The translations under genes and the position numbers were made by a program. A DNA stretch of 64,000 nt from JBOFBH01 sp051657715. Lineage in GTDB: Bacteria > Actinomycetota > Actinomycetes > Actinomycetales > Angustibacteraceae. Location: assembly GCA_051657715.1 (NCBI GenBank), contig JBOFLF010000044.1, positions 1 through 64,000 of the forward strand. The letters are read 5' to 3'. How positions within the stretch are numbered: the first letter of the stretch is position 1; each line of letters begins with the position of its first letter. Under the pieces are notes generated by a model. It was not told where the DNA came from and did not search any database. It saw only the letters and a list, made by a program, of their open reading frames with translations. Positions 6,943-15,125 of the stretch are shown here, piece by piece.

Positions 6943-8354
6943 CACAAAGCCTTGACCGCGGCCAGCACCTTGGTCAGCGAGTCCTTGGCATCGCCGAACA
7001 GCAGCGTGGTCCGCGGGTCGAACAGCAGGTCGTTGTCGATGCCGGCGAACCCTGGGCGCATGGACCGCTTGAGGAACACCACCTGCTGCGCCTGGTCGAC
7101 GTCCAGGATCGGCATCCCGTAGATCGGTGCCGCTGGCGTGGTGCGGGCGGCCGGGTTCACCACGTCGTTCGCGCCGACCACGAGCGCGACGTCCGCGGTG
7201 CGCAGCTCGGGGTTCACCTCGTCCATCTCCTTCAGCGCCTCGTACGGCACGTTCGCCTCGGCCAGCAGCACGTTCATGTGCCCGGGCATCCGGCCGGCCA
7301 CCGGGTGGATGCCGTACAGCACCTCGACGCCGCGGGCCGCCAGCACCTCGGCGAGCTCCCGGATGGTGTGCTGCGCCTGGGCCACGGCCAGTCCGTAGCC
7401 GGGCACCACGACCACCTTGCGGGCGTACCCGAGCAGGATCGCGACGTCCTGCGGGCCGCCCGAGCGCACGGTGCGGTCGGCGCTGCCGCTCGCCGTGGCC
7501 ACGGTGGACGGTCGGAACGCGCCGAACAGGATCGACGTCAGCGACCGGCCCATCGCCGCCGCCATCAGCCGGGTGAGGATGGTGCCGCTGGCCCCGACCA
7601 GGGTGCCGGCCACCAGCAGCAGGGTGTTCTGCAGCACGTATCCGGACGCCGCCACGGTGAGCCCGGTGAACGCGTTCAGCAGCGAGATGACGATCGGCAC
7701 GTCCGCCCCGCCCACCGGCAGCACGAACAGCACCCCGACCGCGAGCGAGACCACCGCGAGCGCGGCCAGCACCCCAGACGACGGCGGCCCGTCCGTGCCC
7801 TGGGCGACGGCCACCACGGCCAGCACCACCGCGGCGGCCAGCCCGCCGCCGATCAGCACCTGCCCCCCGCGCAGCACCACCGGCCGGGTGGTGATCAGCT
7901 CCTGCAGCTTGGCGAACGTCACGCACGACCCGGAGAACGACACGCAGCCGACCAGCACGGTGAACCCGCCCGCGGCCGCGGCTATCGCGCCACTGGCCCC
8001 CCCGCCTGCTCCGCCGCCGTGCGCCCCCAGTTCCAGCGCGGCGACCAACGCGGCCGCGGCACCGCCCACCCCGTTGAACAGCGCCACCAACTGCGGCATC
8101 TGGGTCATCGCGACCCGACGGGCCGCCGGCACGCCGACAGCGGTGCCGACCGCGACCGCCCCGAGGATCGCCCCGACGTGGTCCAGGTCCTCGGTACCGA
8201 ACGTCACCAGGACGGCCAGCGTCGCACCGGCCGCGCCCACCAGGTTGCCTCGGCGGGCGGTCGCCGGTGAGCTCAATCCCTTGAGCGCCAGGATGAAGCA
8301 GGCCGCGGCGACCAGGTACCCGAAGGCCGTCCACGACGGCGAGAGCAGGCTCAC
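6942..8354 (-). CDS. pntB: NAD(P) transhydrogenase subunit beta
   Basis: PntB forms the NADP(H)-binding domain and most membrane helices of the proton-translocating transhydrogenase, which makes NADPH from NADH at the expense of the proton gradient. The 470-residue protein has eight to nine hydrophobic helices in the first 280 residues. It then has the NADP-binding domain with VVVPGYGLAVAQAQHTI, YGIHPVAGRMPGHMNVLLAEA, and a GANDVVNPAA stretch. The start ATG overlaps the pntAB stop (8351-8354, ATGA), and the stop overlaps the ACT-domain gene start. Confidence 0.97.
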   Translation of the reverse strand: MSLLSPSWTAFGYLVAAACFILALKGLSSPATARRGNLVGAAGATLAVLVTFGTEDLDHVGAILGAVAVGTAVGVPAARRVAMTQMPQLVALFNGVGGAAAALVAALELGAHGGGAGGGASGAIAAAAGGFTVLVGCVSFSGSCVTFAKLQELITTRPVVLRGGQVLIGGGLAAAVVLAVVAVAQGTDGPPSSGVLAALAVVSLAVGVLFVLPVGGADVPIVISLLNAFTGLTVAASGYVLQNTLLLVAGTLVGASGTILTRLMAAAMGRSLTSILFGAFRPSTVATASGSADRTVRSGGPQDVAILLGYARKVVVVPGYGLAVAQAQHTIRELAEVLAARGVEVLYGIHPVAGRMPGHMNVLLAEANVPYEALKEMDEVNPELRTADVALVVGANDVVNPAARTTPAAPIYGMPILDVDQAQQVVFLKRSMRPGFAGIDNDLLFDPRTTLLFGDAKDSLTKVLAAVKAL

Positions 8355-8674
8355 CGGCCAGCCCCTGCGTCTGTGCCGCTGGCTGGGCGCTGACCGGCCC
8401 CACGGCCCTTGAACATCTCCAGCATCCGGTCGGTGACCACGAAACCACCGACCACGTTGACGGTGGCGAGCACGATCGCGGCCAACCCCAGCGCGAGCGC
8501 GACACCGGACTCCGCGCGTCCGGTCACCAGCACCGCGCCGACCAGGATCACCCCGTGGATCGCGTTGGCCCCGCTCATCAGCGGGGTGTGCAAGGTCGTT
8601 GAGACCTTCGACACCACCTCGAAACCGACGAACACCGACAGCACGAAGAAAGTCAGCAGTGTCATCCCGGTCAT
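8351..8674 (-). CDS. pntAB: NAD(P) transhydrogenase subunit alpha, membrane part
   Basis: The 107-residue product has three hydrophobic helices with TPLMSGANAIHGVILVGA, the conserved membrane segment of the alpha-2 subunit. It is encoded separately from the NAD-binding part, as in many actinobacteria and alphaproteobacteria (three-gene pnt). The start ATG overlaps the pntAA stop and the stop overlaps the pntB start, both as ATGA, so the three subunits are coupled. Confidence 0.96.
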   Translation of the reverse strand: MTGMTLLTFFVLSVFVGFEVVSKVSTTLHTPLMSGANAIHGVILVGAVLVTGRAESGVALALGLAAIVLATVNVVGGFVVTDRMLEMFKGRGAGQRPASGTDAGAGR

Positions 8675-9837
8675 GCGGTCGCGTCCTCCTCGAGGGACTC
8701 CAGCAGCTGGCGGGTGGGTTCGTGCCGGACTTCGCCGTCGTGGGTCAGGCAGGCCCCGGCCAGCACCTCGTCGGTCAGCGCGTCGTCCAGGTCGTCGGCC
8801 AGTTCGCCGTCCCGGGTGAGCAGCGCCAGCAGGTTGGTGAGGTTTTTGGCGTACAGCCGGCTGGCGTCGACCGGCAGCGTGGACGCCGCGTCCCGCATCC
8901 CGACCACGGTTGCGCCGCCGATCCGGGCCTCCTGCCCCGCAACGGATCCCTCAACGTTCCCGCCGCTGTCGGCGGCCAGGTCCACCACCACCGAGCCGCG
9001 ACCCATCGCCTCCACCATGGCTCGGGTCACCAGCCGGGGAGCGGCCCGTCCCGGGACTGCCGCGGTGGTGATGAGCACGTCGGCGCGCGCGACGTACGGA
9101 GCCAGCAGCTCCCGCTGCCGGGCGGCCCGGTCGTCGGTCATCTCGCGGGCGTAACCGCCGGCGCCCTCGATCGCCTCCAGCTCCAGCTCGACGAACGCCG
9201 CCCCCATCGACCGGACCTCGTCCGCCGAGGCCGGGCGCACGTCGTACGCCTCCACCACCGCACCGAGCCGGCGCGCGGTGGCGATCGCCTGCAGACCGGC
9301 CACCCCCGCACCCAGCACCAGCACCCGGGCCGGCGGCACCGTCCCGGCCGCGGTCATGAACAGCGGGAAGAACCGCGGGAGCCGGACCGCCGCCTCCAGC
9401 ACGCAGCGGTACCCGGCGACCAGGGCCTGCGAGGTCAGCGCGTCCATCGACTGGGCTCGGGAGATCCGCGGCACCAGCTCGACGGCGAACGCGGTGACCC
9501 CGGCGTCCCGGAGCGCGACCGCCCGGCGGGCGGCGTCCGGGTCGGTTCCCGGGGCGAGGAAGCCGAGGGTGATCGTGCCCGCAGGCAGCCGAGCGATGTC
9601 GGCCAGCGGCAGTGGCCGCACGTGCAGCACCACCTGGGCGCCATCCAGCACGTCCGACCCGGAGGCGACGTGCCCCCCGGCGGCTTGGTACGTCTCGTCG
9701 TCCGCCCCGATGCCGACGCCTGCGCCTACGGCCACCTGGACGGTGTGACCGGCCGCGGCCAGGGCCGCGACCGTCTCTGGTGTGGCGGCCGCGCGCCGTT
9801 CGCCAGGCGCCGTCTCGGCCACGACGGCGATCCGCAT
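8671..9837 (-). CDS. pntAA: NAD(P) transhydrogenase subunit alpha, NAD-binding part
   Basis: This 388-residue soluble subunit resembles alanine dehydrogenase. N-terminal motifs are VVAETAPGERRAAATPETV and the later ISRAQSMDALTSQ. The Rossmann fingerprint is VLVLGAGVAGLQAIATARRLGA (about residues 172-193), and the AVPGRAAPRLVTR loop follows. It is first in the operon pntAA-pntAB-pntB-(ACT). The start ATG 9837 leaves about 220 bases to the next plus-strand gene, where the promoter must lie. Confidence 0.97.
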   Translation of the reverse strand: MRIAVVAETAPGERRAAATPETVAALAAAGHTVQVAVGAGVGIGADDETYQAAGGHVASGSDVLDGAQVVLHVRPLPLADIARLPAGTITLGFLAPGTDPDAARRAVALRDAGVTAFAVELVPRISRAQSMDALTSQALVAGYRCVLEAAVRLPRFFPLFMTAAGTVPPARVLVLGAGVAGLQAIATARRLGAVVEAYDVRPASADEVRSMGAAFVELELEAIEGAGGYAREMTDDRAARQRELLAPYVARADVLITTAAVPGRAAPRLVTRAMVEAMGRGSVVVDLAADSGGNVEGSVAGQEARIGGATVVGMRDAASTLPVDASRLYAKNLTNLLALLTRDGELADDLDDALTDEVLAGACLTHDGEVRHEPTRQLLESLEEDATA

Positions 9838-9939
9838 GAGACGTCCTCGCAGGTTGCTGGCTTAGGCGCGCTCAACCTACGCCACGGATCGACCGCAGAC
9901 TGCACCGGCACGCAGGCCGGCGAAGTCTGCTCCATCCCC

Positions 9940-10047
9940 GTGAGGCTCCCGTGGTGGCTGGCACCGCCTGATCGTGGGCCGTTCGCCCCTAGCCGGATCC
10001 GGAGGGTTCGCCCGAACATGGACGAGGTGGAGATCGACGAGGCCTGA
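9940..10047 (+). CDS. possible 35-codon ORF upstream of the EspC-like gene
   Basis: GTG 9940 opens a short frame (MRLPWWLAPPDRG at the start, an acidic DEVEIDEA end) that stops at TGA 10045-10047, ten bases before the next gene. The Trp pair and acidic tail look more protein-like than random, but no ribosome site is obvious and no family is recognised. It may instead be non-coding leader; the remainder of 9838-10056 holds only the divergent pnt promoter region. Confidence 0.25.
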   Translation: MRLPWWLAPPDRGPFAPSRIRRVRPNMDEVEIDEA

Positions 10048-10056
10048 GGGGTATTG

Positions 10057-10422
10057 ATGAGTGCGCACGACCGGATCTGCGTCGACTACGGGGCGTTGGA
10101 AAGCCTTGCCGCGGACTCCCAGGACGCGTCCGCGGCCTGCACCGCGGCGTCATCGGTCGTGGCTGGCGCCGCGCTTCCGCCCGGTGCGTTCGGGAACCTC
10201 CATCACTCCAGTCAAATGGAGGACGAGGCAGCCCATGTCCGCTCGATCACCAGCGCCCAGCTGCATGGCTCGGGGAACGATTTGACAGGGCAGTCGGTCG
10301 GGCTGCGACGGGCGCGGCACAATTACCAGACGACTGATGAGGGCAACGCGGACTCCCTGTGCAGGATCCGAAACCAGCTCGGCTCCAACCAGTCCGGCCA
10401 GTACTACCTCAGCCCGGACTAA
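10057..10422 (+). CDS. EspC-like (ESX excreted factor) small protein
   Basis: This 121-residue protein starts at ATG 10057 with GAGGGG upstream. The helical design has a central FG (GAFGNL) and ends with RRARHNYQTTDEGNA, matching the T7SS EspC-like/DUF2580 pattern (FG near the middle, late Y-x-x-TD). This type is found among type VII secretion substrates of actinobacteria. There are two Cys near the N-terminus and one near the C-terminus. No ESX core genes (eccA-E) are in the window. It converges with the WXG100-domain gene across a shared terminator. Confidence 0.6.
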   Translation: MSAHDRICVDYGALESLAADSQDASAACTAASSVVAGAALPPGAFGNLHHSSQMEDEAAHVRSITSAQLHGSGNDLTGQSVGLRRARHNYQTTDEGNADSLCRIRNQLGSNQSGQYYLSPD

Positions 10423-10511
10423 GACCGGGGACGGGAGTTCACCGGGTCAGGTCTCAGTGGGCGAGAACCTCACCGCAGCGAGCCGGAACTCGTGCGAGTG
10501 GTGTCCATGGA

Positions 10512-10553
10512 TCACGGGCGGCCCGGGCCGGGGACAGCACGGGCCGCCCGTGA
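10512..10553. terminator. bidirectional hairpin terminator
   Basis: A perfect 14-bp inverted repeat (TCACGGGCGGCCCG at 10512-10525 with its complement at 10540-10553) and a 14-base loop lie between the convergent EspC-like and WXG100 genes. The placement five bases before the TAA of the minus-strand gene fits a shared terminator. Confidence 0.85.
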
Positions 10554-10557
10554 CGCT

Positions 10558-12387
10558 TTACCCCGCCTGGTGCGCTCGGTCGAGGACGTCGAGCCGCCCG
10601 TCGCCGGGGATCACCGGATCGCGGGGGATCGGACGCCAGATGAGGTTGCCGTTCGCATCCCGCCCACTCTTCAGGTTCGGGTCAGCCCACCACGACTCCC
10701 GCAGGTACTGCTGCTCGAACTGCGGCCCCGCCTTCACGCCTGAGGTGTCCACCTTGGTGGTCGCCTCGCCGCCCTGCCGCTGCACGTCGTACTGGAGCAA
10801 CGTCCTGCCGGCGTGGGCGTCCAGCCACTGCTCGAACGTCCCGCGGTCCACGTGCTGGTTGGTGTAGGCCGCTCGGTTCTGCGGATCCCGCAGGTCGAGC
10901 GCCCGGGTCTCCAGGGTGCGCTGGGAGTCCTCCAGGTCCACCTTGAAGTAGAGCTCCTGGTGGGTCCCCGGGACCCGGTGCATGCCGAGGTAGCTGTTGT
11001 TCGTACCCGTCAGGTAGTCGTAGTCGCCGACCGTGATCCGCTGCTGGGTGTACCGGGTCGGATCACCGTTGACGTCGTACTCGGTCCGTTCCAGGTACGA
11101 CTTGCCGCCCCCGAAGACCTCGGTCCCGTACCCCGCGGTCCAACCGTTCTTGCTCTCGCCCTCCAGCCGGTACCCCAAGGAGGACGTGCCGTCGCTGCGT
11201 TCGGTGTACAGCAGGCTGGCGGCGCCGGTGGCCCGGCCGGATCCCGACGCGACCAGCGGGATGCCGATGTCCCCGTTGGCCTTGCCCTCCACCCCGATGG
11301 TGAACGTCGTCTCGTCCGGCGTCCTGCCGGTCAGCTTGTCGTGCCACTCGCCCCGGTCCGCCATCGGGCCGGCGTAGAACCCCACGGCGCTGCGCGCCGC
11401 CGCTGTGACCTGCTCCCACGGGTTCCGACCCTCGAGCCGGTCGACGAACTCCTGTGCGTCGGTGATGGTGTCGAACTTGTACCGCTTGATGTAGCCGACC
11501 GTCACGGCGCCCTCGATCTCGCCGTACGTACGACTGATCTTGTCCTGCAGGGATTTCGGCAGATGGTCCAAGCTGGTCTTCCGGCCTTCCCTGAGGTGCG
11601 GGCCGGCGCCGTAGAAATCGCGCAGGCCGATGACGATCCGGCCGTCGCTGTCGCGGCTGACGATCATCCCCTCGGCGCGGCTGACCCGCAGCCCGAGCCA
11701 TCGGCCGTGCAGCGGAACGGTGAGCGAGCCACCGAATGCCGAGCTGCTCATCGCCTCCATCACCCCGGGAGCTGCCCGGTCGTCGTCCTGGAGGCCGAAG
11801 ATGGACTTGCGCCACGGGGCCTTCGGCCCGGTCATGAAGCTGCCCGGGGTGCTGGCCAGCACCCCGTCCAACCGGTGGGCCTGCTCCTGGATCGCCGTCA
11901 TCGCCTGGTTCCCGAGCGCCGCGGCGCGCTTGGAGAGCTCAGCCTTCGCGCTTGCGCGGGCGATCTCCGGTTGTGCCTGGTACCAGGCGTAAAGCTTGGT
12001 GACCTCGGCGACGTACGTCCGGACGTGCTGAGCGGACGTACGTTGCACCTCGACCATGACCTTGGCTATCAGGTCCAATCCCTCCGCGGTGAACCGCAGC
12101 TGGCTCCCCACCCCTGTCAGCTCGCCCTCGGTGTTCCGGGCTCGAGCCCGGTAGGCATCGGCGGTGTTGCCCTCCCAGCTCGCCGACTTGGCTCGCCAGG
12201 CGGCGGCGTACGTGCGCCACGTCCGCTCGACCGTCGCCGACTGTTCGCGCCAGATGCTCGCGACCCGAGCGATCGCGCCCGGGTCGCCGTCCATCCGGAC
12301 GCGGAGCCGTTCGATGGACTGGGCGGCGCCCTGGAAGGGGGCTGGCACCTCATTCACCCACCCCGGGCCGATGAAGGCGTTCGGCAT
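10558..12387 (-). CDS. large WXG100-domain protein with uncharacterised C-terminal domain
   Basis: A 609-residue protein; ATG 12387 has a strong GGAGG six to nine bases upstream. Residues about 15-120 form a two-helix hairpin with Trp71-Glu72-Gly73 (the WxG turn) and a following AYRARARN helix, as in WXG100 proteins secreted by type VII systems. Residues about 120-185 continue as coiled helices. Residues about 215-609 are a soluble beta-rich region with many Gly, Thr and Tyr (for example YLERTEYDVNGDP and LYFKVDLEDSQRT). I do not recognise this region. Large WXG-type proteins with unique C-termini are often T7SS effectors or polymorphic toxins, but no toxin motif or adjacent immunity gene is evident. 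The 272-bp gap upstream to tsaD shows nothing definite. Confidence 0.7.
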   Translation of the reverse strand: MPNAFIGPGWVNEVPAPFQGAAQSIERLRVRMDGDPGAIARVASIWREQSATVERTWRTYAAAWRAKSASWEGNTADAYRARARNTEGELTGVGSQLRFTAEGLDLIAKVMVEVQRTSAQHVRTYVAEVTKLYAWYQAQPEIARASAKAELSKRAAALGNQAMTAIQEQAHRLDGVLASTPGSFMTGPKAPWRKSIFGLQDDDRAAPGVMEAMSSSAFGGSLTVPLHGRWLGLRVSRAEGMIVSRDSDGRIVIGLRDFYGAGPHLREGRKTSLDHLPKSLQDKISRTYGEIEGAVTVGYIKRYKFDTITDAQEFVDRLEGRNPWEQVTAAARSAVGFYAGPMADRGEWHDKLTGRTPDETTFTIGVEGKANGDIGIPLVASGSGRATGAASLLYTERSDGTSSLGYRLEGESKNGWTAGYGTEVFGGGKSYLERTEYDVNGDPTRYTQQRITVGDYDYLTGTNNSYLGMHRVPGTHQELYFKVDLEDSQRTLETRALDLRDPQNRAAYTNQHVDRGTFEQWLDAHAGRTLLQYDVQRQGGEATTKVDTSGVKAGPQFEQQYLRESWWADPNLKSGRDANGNLIWRPIPRDPVIPGDGRLDVLDRAHQAG

Positions 12388-12659
12388 CCTGACCTCCGGA
12401 CCGGGCTGCGGGTGAGTCCATCTGGCACGTGGGCGCTGTGAGCCGTCGCCACCCGCCGGGACCAGCGTGTGCAACCTCGGTGAACGACTGCCCTCGCCGC
12501 GGTTTCCGTGTGGTGGCGAGCAGCGGGCCGGATCAGCAGAACCACCCGCAGTTGTGCGGACCGTCGCGACGTGGCGACATCCGGTCACCTGAGCGTCCAC
12601 CGAGGGCGGCGGCAGCGCTGTGCTGCGTGCGGCTGGGGCCAGACGGAGCAGGGCGACAC

Positions 12660-13712
12660 TCAGCGGGTGAGCAGGCTCCAGTCCAGCACCGCGGACGGGT
12701 CGGCGTCGAAGTCCAGTCCCGACGGTGGCGCGTCGGCTCGCACCAACAGGTCGCCGACCGCGGCGATCATCGCCCCGTTGTCCGTGCACAAACCCGGCCT
12801 GGGTACCCGCAGGGTGATACCAGCTGCCGCGCAACGCTTCTCGGCGACCGTCCGCAGGCGCCGGTTGGCCGCGACCCCGCCGACCACCACCAGGGTGTCG
12901 GCCCCGGTGTCCCGGCAGGCGCGGACCGCCTTGGCGGTCAGCACGTCCACCACCGCCTCTTGGAAAGACGCTGCGACGTCTGCCACCGGCAGCGCGGTGC
13001 CGTCCCGCAGGTGGCGCTCGACGTACCGCGCGGTGGCGGTCTTCAAGCCGGAGAAGGAGAAGGCGAGTCGCCGGGGGTGGTTCACGTCGGGCAGCCGGTC
13101 GAGCAGCGGCCGGGGGAACCGGACCGCGTCCGGGTCGCCGTCGGTGGCCGCCGCCGACACCGCAGGGCCACCGGGATAGCCGAGGCCCAGCAGCCGGGCC
13201 ACCTTGTCGAACGACTCACCGGCCGCGTCGTCCAGGGTGTCGCCGAGGTGCACGATCGGGTCCCGGGCGAGGTCGCGCACCAGCAGCAGCGAGGTGTGCC
13301 CACCGGAGACGATCAGCACCACGCACAGGTCGGGCAGCGGGCCGTGCTCGAGCGTGTCCGCTGCCACGTGCCCGGCTGCGTGGTGCACGCCGTACACCGG
13401 CACGTCCCGGGCGACCGCGATCGCCTTGCCGGCCGCTACTCCCACCGTGAGGGAGCTGGCCAGGCCCGGCCCTGACGTCACGGCGATGGCGTCGATGTCG
13501 GCCATCGACAGCCCGGCGTCGTCCAAGGCAGCCCGCAGGGTGGGCACGAACGCCTCCAGGTGCGCACGGGCCGCCACCTCCGGCACCACACCGCCGAAGC
13601 GGGCGTGCTCGGCCATGCTGGATGCCAGCGCCTGGCCGAGCAGCTGCCCGTCGCGGACCAGCCCGATGCCGGTCTCGTCGCAGGAGGACTCGATCCCCAG
13701 GACGACGCTCAT
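12660..13712 (-). CDS. tsaD: tRNA N6-adenosine threonylcarbamoyltransferase
   Basis: TsaD transfers the threonylcarbamoyl group to A37 of ANN-decoding tRNAs. The 350-residue product shows GIESSCDETG at 6-15, the metal-binding HAAGH at 111-115 (His111, His115), VSGGHTSL at 135-142, and the C-terminal GAMIAAVGDLL. ATG 13712 is preferred to GTG 13721 because GGAGAG is correctly spaced for it. The usual partners tsaB, rimI and tsaE are not beside it here. It is divergent from the L,D-transpeptidase gene. Confidence 0.97.
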   Translation of the reverse strand: MSVVLGIESSCDETGIGLVRDGQLLGQALASSMAEHARFGGVVPEVAARAHLEAFVPTLRAALDDAGLSMADIDAIAVTSGPGLASSLTVGVAAGKAIAVARDVPVYGVHHAAGHVAADTLEHGPLPDLCVVLIVSGGHTSLLLVRDLARDPIVHLGDTLDDAAGESFDKVARLLGLGYPGGPAVSAAATDGDPDAVRFPRPLLDRLPDVNHPRRLAFSFSGLKTATARYVERHLRDGTALPVADVAASFQEAVVDVLTAKAVRACRDTGADTLVVVGGVAANRRLRTVAEKRCAAAGITLRVPRPGLCTDNGAMIAAVGDLLVRADAPPSGLDFDADPSAVLDWSLLTR

Positions 13713-13828
13713 CGCGACCACACTCTCCGCTGGCGTCCTGAGCGGCGGTCCCCGAAGCCAGGGCAGGTGGTGGCCACGCGCGTCATGGTATGTGCCCGGT
13801 CCGGATCTACCCTGGACCAGGGTGACCG

Positions 13829-14776
13829 GTGCAGCAGCGACCGTCGGCGGAGGTGATCAGACCGGTGCAGGAGCTCCCGAAGGACGGTTCATGGGCGGTT
13901 GAGCCGGCCGGTTCGACGGTGATCCCTCGTCAAGCTGGCGAGGATGAGAGTGCTGTCGGGCCGCGTCAGGCCGCGCGTTTGCAGGCAGAGCGGCAGCGTG
14001 CCGTGGCCAAGGCGTGTCGTCGTCGGGACCTGGCCATGGTCGTCGGAGGTCTGGCGCTGATCGCCATCGCGATGGTCACGGCCGGCAGTCGGCCCGGTTC
14101 GTCGACATCGTCCACGACGTCGACAGGGAGTCGCTCCGGTGCCCTGGTGTCGCCCTCCCAGGTGTTGAGCCAGACCCCCGCCCCGACGTTGGCGACCGTT
14201 GCCGGGCTCGGGCCACGGACCGCGGCCGGCATCCCCGCGCAGGCCACCAGGGCGGTCGTCGTGCGTGGGGACGCCCCCGACGAGTCGACCGCCACGATCG
14301 AGCTGTACGCGAAGGACGGCGCGACGTGGACGAGGGTTGCCGGGTGGCGCGGCCATGTGGGTGCCCGGGGGTGGACCACCGATCACCGTGAGGGCGATCT
14401 GCGCACTCCGGTGGGCACGTTCACGCTCAGCGACGCCGGAGGGCTGCTCCCGGACCCGGGTACGCGCATGCCGTATCACCGCTCGTCCTCGTTCGTGCCG
14501 CGGACCGATCGCGCGTTCGGTGACTCTCTGGAAGGAAGCTTCGACTACGTCGTGGCGATCGACTACAACCGCCGCCGCGGGGTCTCACCGCTGGACCAGC
14601 GTCAACCCCTCGGTGCCTGGCGCGGTGGCGGGATCTGGATGCACGTCGATCACGACGGCCCCACCCACGGCTGTGTCTCGGTGCCGCGAGCCGGGATGCG
14701 CACTCTGCTGCGGGCGCTGGCTCCGGCGCACCGCCCGGTGGTCGTGATGGCCGACCGCGCCCGATTGACCGCGTGA
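13829..14776 (+). CDS. membrane-anchored L,D-transpeptidase-like protein
   Basis: This 315-residue protein has a charged cytoplasmic N-terminus and one transmembrane helix at about 68-87. A Ser/Thr-rich linker leads to a YkuD-type domain ending in GGGIWMHVDHDGPTHGCVSVP. Cys282 in HGC is the catalytic residue of L,D-transpeptidases, and the upstream WMH gives the conserved His. Such enzymes form 3-3 cross-links or attach proteins to peptidoglycan; the low similarity outside the motif leaves its specific role open. Start GTG 13829 is uncertain: GTG 13853 or 13865 are alternatives. Confidence 0.8.
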   Translation: MQQRPSAEVIRPVQELPKDGSWAVEPAGSTVIPRQAGEDESAVGPRQAARLQAERQRAVAKACRRRDLAMVVGGLALIAIAMVTAGSRPGSSTSSTTSTGSRSGALVSPSQVLSQTPAPTLATVAGLGPRTAAGIPAQATRAVVVRGDAPDESTATIELYAKDGATWTRVAGWRGHVGARGWTTDHREGDLRTPVGTFTLSDAGGLLPDPGTRMPYHRSSSFVPRTDRAFGDSLEGSFDYVVAIDYNRRRGVSPLDQRQPLGAWRGGGIWMHVDHDGPTHGCVSVPRAGMRTLLRALAPAHRPVVVMADRARLTA

Positions 14777-14828
14777 GACTCGCCGCGCTCACCAGCGATC
14801 CGGTGGCCGGTCGGGGAGGGCCGCGGCG

Positions 14829-15071
14829 TCAGGCGCCGTAGCGGCGGTGGAACTTCGCGACCCGACCCTCGGTGTCGATCGTCCGTGCTGTCCCAGTCCA
14901 GAACGGGTGGCTGGCACTGGAGATCTCGACGTCGATCACCGGGTAGGTGCTGCCGTCCTCCCACTCCGTGGTCGCCGCGCTGGTCGCGGTGGAGCGGGTG
15001 AGGAAGGCGAATCCGGCGTTGCGATCGCGGAAGACGACGGGACGGTAGTCGGGGTGGACACCGGGCTTCAT
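14829..15071 (-). CDS. rpmE2: 50S ribosomal protein bL31 type B (zinc-independent)
   Basis: An 80-residue protein starting MKPGVHPDYRPVVFRD, with FLTRSTATS and HPFWTG, the type B bL31 signature. It has no CxxC zinc ribbon, so it can replace the zinc-containing bL31A when zinc is scarce and free ribosomal zinc. AAGGAG lies seven bases before the ATG. It is 54 bases downstream of the COG0523 gene on the same strand with no terminator between, so both probably answer to the Zur-type site upstream of that gene. Confidence 0.95.
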   Translation of the reverse strand: MKPGVHPDYRPVVFRDRNAGFAFLTRSTATSAATTEWEDGSTYPVIDVEISSASHPFWTGTARTIDTEGRVAKFHRRYGA

Positions 15072-15125
15072 CAGAACTCCTTGTCGCCGAACAGATCTGG
15101 ACGGATCGAGGGGGGTTGGCTGCGT

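Noticed and set aside
8599..10047. A 482-codon plus-strand frame opposite pntAA
   Set aside because: It is a shadow of pntAA in most of its length; only the last 36 codons (9940-10047) might be a real short ORF and are listed separately.
13560..13856. Plus-strand frames opposite the tsaD N-terminus
   Set aside because: They are shadows of the well-conserved tsaD frame.
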